The notes below the pieces were generated by a model. That model was not told the origin of the DNA and did not search any database. It saw nothing but the letters and a program-made list of their open reading frames with translations. Shown in pieces: positions 39,230 through 47,467 of a stretch of 64,000 bases of DNA. Both the position numbers and the translations under genes were made by a program. The stretch is taken from assembly GCA_023091735.1 (NCBI GenBank), contig JALKBU010000115.1:1-64000 (forward strand). Direction: 5' to 3'. Source of the DNA: Trichomonas tenax. Taxonomy: Eukaryota; Parabasalia; Trichomonadida; Trichomonadidae. How positions within the stretch are numbered: position 1 is the stretch's first letter; each line of letters starts with the position of its first letter.

Positions 39230-41101
39230 ATGGATGAATCATTAGTTTCTTCGCAATTTATCGGGAAACTTGTGAATTATCTCAGTCCTAATGATCCAAA
39301 GGCACTTGAAAAAGCAGTAAATATAATGAGAAAATATAATAATTGGCCAAATATTTTATCAACATCAGCATTCAAAACGAAATGGACCACAAAACTCAGT
39401 GCAGAAGGAAACAATTCTAAAATAATGTCATTGCAACGTGCAATTTGTAAAATATCTCAAAAAACGAAAAATTCGCAAATATTATTTTCATTTTTCGATA
39501 ATTTGATCACAGAATCAGCTCAAACTATATACATAGAAAATACTCCTGAACCATCATACAAGCCACAGATGAATTTGATTCCACACGATGTTATAAATGT
39601 ATTACAAGGATTCGATGGTGATATTTTCAAATGGAACCATAAATCTGATAGATTTCTGTATAGTGGAAATGTTACACCTAATTTGATCCAAGTAATAAAG
39701 CGCGTTAGCGAGATAGGATCAATTATTCGATTTTTAAGGACTTTTGAACATAGAACACTGAGTCTCATATTTCAAAATACCTTTAATTATGTTAAGCAAA
39801 TCATTGATGAACACTGTGCGAACGTTATTTCATTAGAATGCAGATTAGATAAATTATTAGCAAATGAATTCATTAATCTCTTAAACACATCAGTAATAGA
39901 TAAACTTCGAGCAGCAGCGATTATATGCAATACCACTTTTGGTCTTAAAGGAGGATTTTATTATAACAAATTAAATTCTCTTTGCAATCACGGTGACATC
40001 GAAATCAAGTCAGTGTCTAAAATAATGTGTGATCTCTCTTTCCAAATGATCAACAACATGGTAAGAGAGTGGATTTCTCGTGGTGAAATTATCGGTCAAT
40101 ATGACGAGTTTTTCATTAAGAAGAATGAAGATGTTAACTTTTGCAGTGACTGGTGGGAGAAGCAGTATTCACTTATCATAGGAGAAGCTCCACTTTGTTT
40201 TAACAGCAATCAGATTCAAATGATATTCGACTCAGGAAAAATATTGAACTTTTTACGACGCTGGGATCACCCCGTTGAAATATCTGTTGATACATCATTA
40301 CCACTGAATGAGTACATCGTCAAATGCTCAGAAGCAACAGAGAAATTGATCATCGATTTGATGTACACAAAGAATCTCAAAACAAATATCCATCACATTT
40401 ATTCATATCTTCTTCTCGGTCGTGGAGACTTCGCGAATAGTTTCATGGCAATTGATGATGATGCAAAGCATATACAGCTCCATCGCATTGCTTATGAGAT
40501 AGCTAAGCAGCCAATAGATGGATTTGACTTTGTTATACGTGATGGAAGTTGGTCTTTTGCATACCATATTTCTCCTCCTCTTTCCTTGATATTGAATTCG
40601 AAAGTTATGGCTGTTTACAAAGCAGTTTCCACACAATTACTGCATCTAAAGAAAGCTGAATATAAGATCTTAAGATGCAGAGAGCAGTTCAAGAATGAGA
40701 GTGAATATTGCACAACAATATTTAGAATGATCCACTTTGTTAATTTAGTCTCAGATTTTTTCCATCAAGAAGTTATTCAAAAGAGTTTCACAAAGCTTGA
40801 AAAATCAATCGAAAAGTCAACTAAAATCAGTGAAATAATGAAGCATTTCGAGAAGCATTGCGCCGAAATTGCAAGAGGTTGCTGGGCTTCTAATAGCGGC
40901 AAAGAATGCTCATCAGCATTAAGAAAAGTCTTATCAACAATCGAAGATGTTGTTGATTCTGACAAGAGCTTAGAACAATGTATTGGTGAGTTTTCAAACT
41001 CTATTATTGACTTCAAAGCCAAATGTACACAGAATAAGACCGGTGCATCCGAATTAGTTCGTCCACTTACAAGAATATTCTCTAATTTTTTGGTTGAATG
41101 A
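39230..41101 (+). CDS. Gamma-tubulin complex component (GCP family, Spc97/Spc98)
   Basis: 623 residues matching the GRIP1-GRIP2 layout. A helical N-terminal part (GSIIRFLRTFEHRTLSLIF, about 162-185) is followed by ISRGEIIGQYDEFFIK (about 283-298), the family's conserved WI..G.i.DpyeEFFI-like block. LIIGEAPLCFNSN and ILNFLRRW follow. A later part (IHHIYSYLLLGRGDFANSFM, about 392) matches the L.alk.YfLL.qGDFi segment that leads into the gamma-tubulin-binding domain. These proteins nucleate microtubules at basal bodies and spindle poles. The length lies between GCP2/3 and GCP4, so the class is not settled. The ends are intact. Confidence 0.9.
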   Translation: MDESLVSSQFIGKLVNYLSPNDPKALEKAVNIMRKYNNWPNILSTSAFKTKWTTKLSAEGNNSKIMSLQRAICKISQKTKNSQILFSFFDNLITESAQTIYIENTPEPSYKPQMNLIPHDVINVLQGFDGDIFKWNHKSDRFLYSGNVTPNLIQVIKRVSEIGSIIRFLRTFEHRTLSLIFQNTFNYVKQIIDEHCANVISLECRLDKLLANEFINLLNTSVIDKLRAAAIICNTTFGLKGGFYYNKLNSLCNHGDIEIKSVSKIMCDLSFQMINNMVREWISRGEIIGQYDEFFIKKNEDVNFCSDWWEKQYSLIIGEAPLCFNSNQIQMIFDSGKILNFLRRWDHPVEISVDTSLPLNEYIVKCSEATEKLIIDLMYTKNLKTNIHHIYSYLLLGRGDFANSFMAIDDDAKHIQLHRIAYEIAKQPIDGFDFVIRDGSWSFAYHISPPLSLILNSKVMAVYKAVSTQLLHLKKAEYKILRCREQFKNESEYCTTIFRMIHFVNLVSDFFHQEVIQKSFTKLEKSIEKSTKISEIMKHFEKHCAEIARGCWASNSGKECSSALRKVLSTIEDVVDSDKSLEQCIGEFSNSIIDFKAKCTQNKTGASELVRPLTRIFSNFLVE

Positions 41102-41225
41102 TATATTTTGTTTGTAAATTTCTACTATATTATAACTATGCGCACATTCTGCGATCACATATTTATCAAATACAACATAATTTAAAAAAAAAAAAAACAA
41201 AAAAAGTAACAAGATAATGCAAAAA

Positions 41226-41879
41226 TCACTCAGTAACAAATTTCTGCATCATAGTTAGTGCTGTACAATAACCTTGTAATATGTTCATCGGACTTCTAAT
41301 CGCTAAATAAAATTCATCTTCTTCTGTCTTTTGGAAGTTCATGCAGATCTCATCCTTGTACTCTAAAATGAAGTTTTTCTCGGATGGCTTCCCGTACATT
41401 CCTGGAATTGGAATATGAGGCATTCTGAGAATGTTTTGACCGTACTCCTTTTTAGGCAATCTTTGCTTTATTTGCTTGTCTTCATCTTCGACGGGTTCGT
41501 GGTTTTCGTCGTAAAGAAGAACATCAATTTGTCGAATTAAACTCTTTTTCTCTGTTAAACTTTTGTAAGTGATTTTAATGAGAGGTTTGTGGTCATGGTC
41601 GTAGAATTTGTATGAATATCCTGAAACTTCGGCTGATGCGACGTGATATTCAGAACCTTCTTTGATTTCGGTCGAACTTGTTGAAATAACGTAATGCTTG
41701 TGTTGCCCTATCGGCGTTGCCGCAAGTAAAAGATTCTCTGAATCTTGAGAATATAAATAATATACATGAGAACCGATTTTTGTTTTGCCTCTTCGTGTGA
41801 AAATGCCGTTAAATGTCGTTCCTTCTGGAATGGGCGTTTTTAATTCTTCTATTTTGAACTTTGATTTTAGGTTAAACAT
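41226..41879 (-). CDS. Tubby-like domain protein
   Basis: 217 residues, beta-rich from start to end (VYYLYSQDSENLLLAAT, YSYKFYDHDHKPLIKIT), ending with the tubby C-terminal signature: SEKNFILEYKDEICMNF then FYLAIRSPMNILQGYCTAL, a strand pair followed by the hydrophobic helix that threads the barrel. Tubby domains bind PI(4,5)P2 and, in animals, carry receptors into cilia. Nothing besides the domain is present. Promoter: minus-strand Inr TCATTA at 41881-41886, giving a 5-nt leader before ATG 41879. Convergent with the GCP gene. Confidence 0.8.
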   Translation of the reverse strand: MFNLKSKFKIEELKTPIPEGTTFNGIFTRRGKTKIGSHVYYLYSQDSENLLLAATPIGQHKHYVISTSSTEIKEGSEYHVASAEVSGYSYKFYDHDHKPLIKITYKSLTEKKSLIRQIDVLLYDENHEPVEDEDKQIKQRLPKKEYGQNILRMPHIPIPGMYGKPSEKNFILEYKDEICMNFQKTEEDEFYLAIRSPMNILQGYCTALTMMQKFVTE

Positions 41880-41880
41880 A

Positions 41881-41886
41881 TAATGA
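41881..41886 (-). promoter_or_regulatory. Inr TCATTA for the tubby-like gene
   Basis: Minus strand reads GTCGTCATTATATG; predicted start at A41884, only 5 nt upstream of the ATG. Confidence 0.6.
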
Positions 41887-42202
41887 CGACTTTAAACAGA
41901 AATGATTGAATCGTTCTTCAATCTCTTTCACATCTGATCATCGAATGCTTCACATTAAACAAATAGATCGTTTTATAAAACCTTATTAAAATATTTTTGA
42001 TCAATTGATATGTGAACATATAGCAATTGCCAAGCGCTATATCACAATGATCTAAGCACATCCAACAATGTTAGACCCTTTCATTCGAAAATAAAATTAA
42101 TTTATTAATCGAATGGGTAATAATATAGATACAATTATGATGTATGAGGTAAATTTGGTACTAAAAAGGATGCAATTGATAAACAACAAAAAAAACAATA
42201 TT

Positions 42203-43672
42203 TTATACAGATTCAATCTTACTCAAAACAACAAGGAACTTATCACCATACTTCTTAACACGCGGATCAGCAATAGGCTGCTTAAAGAAATCATCAAGCT
42301 TCTTTGCTTTCAGTTCTTTAGCACATTTCGGGTATCTCACTAATCTCACAGCAACAGCAGCAGCAGGAAGAGCGAGTTCTTCACCAGTCCTGCAGAGTTT
42401 GACAACCAGAGGAATCATCTCCATGAACTCCTGAACAAATCTGACACGGGCCAATGTATCTAAAAGTCTGAGCGCGCTTAATTGAACTGAAGCATCAGAT
42501 ATCTCTTGCGCGACACCGAAATAGCCAGCGAGGAAACCAGAGGATGAAAGAGATGCGACAAACTCTGGTGTGAGAGGAAGACGCTTCATAATAGTGCAAA
42601 CAGCATTACAAACACCAACTGAGTTGACCTGCAGAAGGCTCATGAAGAATGCGATTGTGTTTGGACACTCCACAATTAAAGGTCTCAAGTTTTCGTGTAA
42701 CACAACAACACCAAACAATCTCAATGTATCAAGTGTTCGCGGAAGAGGACGGCACATCCATTCGGAGTTATTCAAAAGGATACTGCAGTTTGATTCTTCC
42801 ATTGCTAATTCGAGAAGTAATAATGTCGCTTTTTCATCATATGTTGCAATTTCTGTGAGAATAAGAATGATCTGGTCTATATATTTTGCATCTGGTGATG
42901 GTGGATAGCGAATGAGAAGCGAAAGAGTGGCTTGCTGTGTAGATCTATGCTGTACATGACACACGATTGCTTCAGAAGGAATTCCGAATTTTTTCACTTC
43001 ATCTGGGTTGATTTCGAATACAGCACAGAGTCCATTATATATCATGCAAATGTGACTCGCTGTTGTTATTGTGAGCATATCAAGAAGATATGACCAACAG
43101 TGTTGAAGCCTTTCTTGCGCGAACCGCGGGTACTGCCGCAACAGCCAGACAAGAAGAGATATATAATCCGCGATACAATCAGAACTTCGAAAATTTTTAG
43201 ATTCGTGGAAGAGAATATCAAGAACGGGCATCGGATCTCGTATTTTTCCGTATTGTTGTGCGTAGAACGCGAGAAGAGTTAAGCACTTTCGTGGATCTTG
43301 TTCGACTAATGACGCGATTTGTGCGGCTGCTTTGTCATCGAAGCAGTTCGGAGCTTTGTTCACTAAGAAGAAAAGTAGATCGAGTAATTGTGTTGTGTAT
43401 TGTTTTTGCTTGAATGGTAATTGCCTTATAAATCCATTTTGTTCAAAAATTTCGCCGGCTTTTTCGAAATTCATTACGCGACACAGCCCAGAAATGATTT
43501 CATTTCCAGCATCTGTGTGTAAACGGTGAGAAAAATGAGAAGTTAGAATCTGAAAATATTCTTGCAGCTGATTTGACGCAAGAGTCATATATGCGACGCG
43601 AACGTATTGAATAAACAAGTTGTCTGTCACGTTAGTTAACTTCTGTAAGTTATATCCCGTCTCTTTCGACAT
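42203..43672 (-). CDS. Armadillo/HEAT-like helical protein, second family copy
   Basis: 489 residues, aligned end to end with the 492-residue product at 3631-5109. Shared blocks include FQILTSHFSHRLHTDAGNEI (about 42), CLTLLAFYAQQYGKIRDPMP (about 135), CNAVCTIMKRLPLT (about 352) and the C-terminal YPKCAKELKAKKLDDFFKQ. No signal peptide or membrane helix. The copies are about 37 kb apart on the same strand and have diverged considerably, so the duplication is old. Function unknown; a protein-interaction scaffold is the safest inference. Confidence 0.85.
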   Translation of the reverse strand: MSKETGYNLQKLTNVTDNLFIQYVRVAYMTLASNQLQEYFQILTSHFSHRLHTDAGNEIISGLCRVMNFEKAGEIFEQNGFIRQLPFKQKQYTTQLLDLLFFLVNKAPNCFDDKAAAQIASLVEQDPRKCLTLLAFYAQQYGKIRDPMPVLDILFHESKNFRSSDCIADYISLLVWLLRQYPRFAQERLQHCWSYLLDMLTITTASHICMIYNGLCAVFEINPDEVKKFGIPSEAIVCHVQHRSTQQATLSLLIRYPPSPDAKYIDQIILILTEIATYDEKATLLLLELAMEESNCSILLNNSEWMCRPLPRTLDTLRLFGVVVLHENLRPLIVECPNTIAFFMSLLQVNSVGVCNAVCTIMKRLPLTPEFVASLSSSGFLAGYFGVAQEISDASVQLSALRLLDTLARVRFVQEFMEMIPLVVKLCRTGEELALPAAAVAVRLVRYPKCAKELKAKKLDDFFKQPIADPRVKKYGDKFLVVLSKIESV

Positions 43673-44385
43673 CTTTAATTAAATCTTTACAGAAGGTAAA
43701 TTTGAAGCTGTTTAAGACGTTAAGGGGGTCGACCCCTCATTACATCACCCCTGCTCAATTTTTTATGACCCTGTTTTATATCATGTCATGTAAATTATTT
43801 ATTTGTCATATTTTATTTTAACATCCTCGAATGCAATAATGATTATCGAGCTTAAATTGCTTCATGTTTTAATCAAATATAGTGATGTCTATGAAATACC
43901 TAGTTCGTAGAGAATGAAATTGTCTTTTAAATTCAGTATAATAATGAAGGAACCTTTCAAATATTTTCGATATTTTTTCTTAAATAATCATTTCTGTCTT
44001 AGACCTTGTGTATTCCATGCATATCTAATTTAATGATAGAATCCAGGAAACAATCACATTAATTTGGAAAATGTTATTTTCCACATAAAAATATAAATTT
44101 GTTGCTTGTAATTTTATATTTACAACCAGATCAATGGTTTATATAATTTAAGAACTTAATGTTATATCACATGCATGCATTAAAGTGGAATCAATAATTT
44201 CATTAACATGTTTTTAAAATATGATGAATGCATGGTAGCTCATTTATATTTTAATAATATCTGTGATACAATACGTGAAAGAGCTTCCATTATAATTTTG
44301 CTAAGAATATTATTAATAACATGTTTATGATAATTTGAGCTTAAATATATAATGCCAAAAAGAATATAAATATAAATGTGTTGGT
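43673..44385. other. Intergenic, nothing recognised
   Basis: About 700 bp of AT-rich sequence. A short GC-rich stretch at about 43724-43755 contains the palindrome-like GGGGTCGACCCC just upstream of the armadillo-like gene. No RNA or coding signal otherwise. Confidence 0.5.
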
Positions 44386-44393
44386 TCATTTTT
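44386..44393 (+). promoter_or_regulatory. Inr TCATTTTT for the NSE3 gene
   Basis: Predicted start at A44388, 11 nt before ATG 44399 and 53 nt before ATG 44441. The spacing to 44399 is typical of this genome, so ribosomes should meet the 44399 ATG first. Confidence 0.6.
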
Positions 44394-44398
44394 CCTTA

Positions 44399-44425
44399 AT
44401 GTCTGCAAACGAAGATGAAGATTAA
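44399..44425 (+). other. In-frame nine-codon upstream ORF (MSANEDED, then TAA TAG)
   Basis: ATG 44399 is in the same frame as the NSE3 ORF and lies at ideal distance from the Inr. After eight codons (Met, Ser, Ala, Asn, Glu, Asp, Glu, Asp) it hits TAA and then TAG (44423-44428), followed by four sense codons and ATG 44441. Confidence 0.8.
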
Positions 44426-44440
44426 TAGAGCAAAAACAGA

Positions 44441-45025
44441 ATGCAGGCTGGAAGAGTTGCACGGTTCTTCCTATTTAAGAAAAGAGAGAAGAACTATGTG
44501 AAAAAGAGCCAATTAAAAGCTGCAATTGATAAAACAAATGATGAAAAAAACAAAGAAACGAATATGATCAATCTCGCGAAAGAATACATCAATAAGGCAC
44601 TCGGATTGGATATTGTTCCATACACAAAACCGCAGAAAAAAGTTGCTTCGGATTTTTTCTTAGTAAGAACAGAAGAAGACCCGCAAAACATTCCTATTCC
44701 TTTTTCAGAAGATGCAAAACGTGAATATGGACTCCTTGCATTCACATTTTTCGCTTTATTTTTCAATAACAATAATCCAATGTCATTAGAAAATCTCACC
44801 AAAATATGCCAAAAGTATTCCATGGAGGATGTGTTTGATGATTATGGAAAAATCGCTGGTCTGCTCAAAAAATGGGCAAAAGAAGGGTATCTCAACGAGT
44901 CAAAAATCGGAAAGGATCAAAAACTCGAATATGGATATGGACCGCGCTTTGAAGTTGAAGCAGGAAAAGAAAGATTAACTCAATTAATCAATGATATCAT
45001 TCAGAAGAGAACAGAATTTGATTGA
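44441..45025 (+). CDS. NSE3: NSE3 / MAGE-homology subunit of the SMC5/6 complex
   Basis: 194 residues covering one MAGE homology domain, a tandem winged helix. VARFFLFKKREKNYVKKSQL matches the domain start, AFTFFALFFNNNNPMSLENL the central hydrophobic helix and loop, and KWAKEGYLNESKIGKDQKLE with GYGPRFEVEAGKERL the second winged helix ending in the family's Y.WGPRA..E motif. NSE3 pairs with NSE1 and NSE4 and bridges DNA in the SMC5/6 complex for recombination repair. The ATG chosen preserves the whole domain, but an in-frame ATG with better promoter spacing exists at 44399, separated by two stop codons. Confidence 0.8.
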   Translation: MQAGRVARFFLFKKREKNYVKKSQLKAAIDKTNDEKNKETNMINLAKEYINKALGLDIVPYTKPQKKVASDFFLVRTEEDPQNIPIPFSEDAKREYGLLAFTFFALFFNNNNPMSLENLTKICQKYSMEDVFDDYGKIAGLLKKWAKEGYLNESKIGKDQKLEYGYGPRFEVEAGKERLTQLINDIIQKRTEFD

Positions 45026-45426
45026 GTATTCACTTGAATCAATATAGAATGTTTGTTATTATAAATGATGTTAATACAATTTTTCGAAATTTTATTTTTT
45101 ATCATTTTGTGTTAATGCATTTAATGTATCAGTTAGTCATTGCCAAAGCAAGGTTCATCATTATTCATTTACAAATTGACATTATTGATATATTCAATTT
45201 AATTCCACATTATCTCAGTTATAACGCCGAAATCCTAAATGGCTGATGTAAATACAGATTATAATGGTTTCAGTATTTATTAGTTTCATAAATGAAATTG
45301 AAGAGCATCGCATTATGAATCAATTTAAGACATAAACTATTTTCTAGAATGATAAATTTGAGAAAATCAAAGAAAAATCATATGATGAGGTGTTTTCTGA
45401 ATTAAAATGTTAACTAGATTTATTAT
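45026..45426. other. Intergenic, nothing recognised
   Basis: AT-rich spacer between convergent genes; a 74-codon ORF at 45022-45246 has no recognisable domain and is not called. Confidence 0.55.
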
Positions 45427-46878
45427 TTAGGCTTGCCAAATTACGGAAACAACTGAGCGCTTTGGAAGGGCGACATCAAATGTGCGTGCGCCACAGTTAA
45501 CTGTAACTGTTGTATCAGCATCCTGGTCGTTAAGCAAAACTGTGCCAATTGTTCCATCTGTGTTGACACCAGCTGTTGCATAAATGTTCTGAGCATTAGT
45601 GAGTGTTGCGCCAACTCTTGTAGCGCCGGCCTTAAGGACTTTAGACATGTGAGCCATATCGAAGTAGTGGGAGTTATACTTGAGAGTCTTGTAGTCATCC
45701 TTCTTGATGTCGATGGCACCGTAGCATGTGTCGCAGCCCTTTGGACGGTATGGACCATGCTTGTCATCGAGAAGGAAGTTCCACATGATTGCGGCCTTGC
45801 ATCCCTTGTTGAGTGTTCCAATGCCGATCTCACGAACGTTCCACATCAAGTCTGACTGGAATCCATAGTTCCACTCACCAATAGACATTTCTGTGAAGTA
45901 AAGATTCTTATTTGGATATTTTGATCTAACATAATCCATTTCTGACTTGTCTCCGCCATATGCGTGGTATCCAGCACCATCGATGTACTTGTTGGCATCC
46001 GCATCGTCATAAATCTTGACTGGATAATGTTCTTGCGTGATAACGCCATCATAGTTGTAGTTATGGTCGTAGATGATGATCTTAGTGGAAATGTTGTATA
46101 ACTGGAACTGTGGGCCAAGAGCTTGCTTAATAAATGCAGCTTGTTGCTTATATCCCATGAAGCATGATGCAGAGTTGCCCTTATTGAGTGGCTCGTTCTG
46201 AATTGTGATTGCTTCAATTCGAATTCCCTCAGCAGCCATAGATTGGATGTATTTAACGAAATATGTTGCATATTCTTGGTATAACCTTGGATCGAGATAA
46301 CCAGAAATGAAGGATTTGTGTGGTCTAAGGAAAATAAGGTCATCAACCTTCATCCAAAGCGGAGGAGACCAAACAGATCCTAAAATCTTGATATCTGGAT
46401 TGATCCTAAGGATAGTCTGAAGGATTGGGACGAGCTGCTGCTTGTCTGTGGGGTGAATTGCGAAGTTTTCAATTCCTGGTGTATCACAATATGTATAATC
46501 ATCGAGAGAGAAGTCAGAACAACCGATAGAAACACGGATATAGGAGTATCCCATACCTTTCTTCGGGTCAAATGTGTTTGTAAGCAAATCCATGCGATCT
46601 TCTTCTTTCATTTGAAGTAAATTGTAAGCTGTGGAGCCTGTAATTGCTGCACCAAAGCCATCAATGATCTGGTGCTTGTCGCTTAAGTCAATGTTGAGCG
46701 CCGCATCATTAGATTTCTTTACTGAATGAAAATCAATTTCGGAAGCATTAAAAAGCTGATTCTGGTCACCAGTCGTTGTATACACGTAGGCTTGGTTTGG
46801 ACTTGGGTTTCCTCTGTAGCTTTTTTCATCTGGAGCAATCATTTGCTGTAAGCACAAAAATGCGAGAAACACTCCCAT
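45427..46878 (-). CDS. GH30 glycosidase (glucosylceramidase-like), secreted or lysosomal
   Basis: 483 residues. An N-terminal hydrophobic stretch (VFLAFLCL, 3-10) looks like a short signal peptide. The catalytic barrel follows: IIDGFGAAITGSTAYN (71-86) is the typical GH30 opening, acid/base glutamate E229 lies in IQNEPLNKG, and nucleophile E330 in YFTEMSIGEW. The last 80 residues form the beta-sandwich domain (VLLNDQDADTTVTVNCG) ending in SVVSVIWQA. Family members cleave glucosylceramide or beta-1,6-glucans and related linkages; the GBA1-like motif order favours a lysosomal glucosylceramidase or glucanase role. It lies beside, and on the same strand as, a beta-mannosidase gene. Both are candidates for glycan scavenging. 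Confidence 0.9.
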   Translation of the reverse strand: MGVFLAFLCLQQMIAPDEKSYRGNPSPNQAYVYTTTGDQNQLFNASEIDFHSVKKSNDAALNIDLSDKHQIIDGFGAAITGSTAYNLLQMKEEDRMDLLTNTFDPKKGMGYSYIRVSIGCSDFSLDDYTYCDTPGIENFAIHPTDKQQLVPILQTILRINPDIKILGSVWSPPLWMKVDDLIFLRPHKSFISGYLDPRLYQEYATYFVKYIQSMAAEGIRIEAITIQNEPLNKGNSASCFMGYKQQAAFIKQALGPQFQLYNISTKIIIYDHNYNYDGVITQEHYPVKIYDDADANKYIDGAGYHAYGGDKSEMDYVRSKYPNKNLYFTEMSIGEWNYGFQSDLMWNVREIGIGTLNKGCKAAIMWNFLLDDKHGPYRPKGCDTCYGAIDIKKDDYKTLKYNSHYFDMAHMSKVLKAGATRVGATLTNAQNIYATAGVNTDGTIGTVLLNDQDADTTVTVNCGARTFDVALPKRSVVSVIWQA

Positions 46879-47467
46879 TTTTTTCTTTTTGAAGTTTTTT
46901 CTATCGTTATTCCGTCGTATTTATTGATTTATCCTTAATGTGATAGTGAAAGCCCCTAAAAGCTGCACGAAGAGTTTTTTTTTTTTTGTTTAGTTTAAGG
47001 ATTGGTCTTCAAACTAAATTAAGGTTAAATCCAATCATAACATATAGGACTGATATTTTAGTAGGAGACTATACTCATTGTGTAGATTTTAAATCCCTAA
47101 AAACAGGAACATGATTTTCATCAAATCGTTTTAGGTTAATGATGATAAGAGATGGTTGAATGTAATATTATAATTTGAATATGATGATCATTCAGACGAA
47201 TGAAATGCATTGTTTCAATAGATTTAATCAACCGCATCTATTGTTATGAAAAGGAATTGGTCATTCATCATTTCAAACTTCTGATGCTTTTTCATTTGAT
47301 TTTTGTAGGAAAGTCGCATTGCTTAACATTCTTCGAAATGCTTTCAGCAGCATCATAATAGGCAATCTTGTAAAAAGAATTTATCTCAATAAAAGATTAA
47401 TATTTAAATATTCCATGTACGATTTGTTTTTTCACTCAAGAAATGAAAGTTTTTTTTTGATATGTGA
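46879..47467. other. Intergenic between two glycosidase genes
   Basis: About 590 bp, AT-rich, with a run of 13 or so T at about 46977. No gene or RNA recognised. Confidence 0.6.

Noticed and set aside
45441..46346. ORFs of 130 and 166 codons on the same strand as the GH30 gene
   Set aside because: They are in other frames of an intact glycosidase gene and have no domains.
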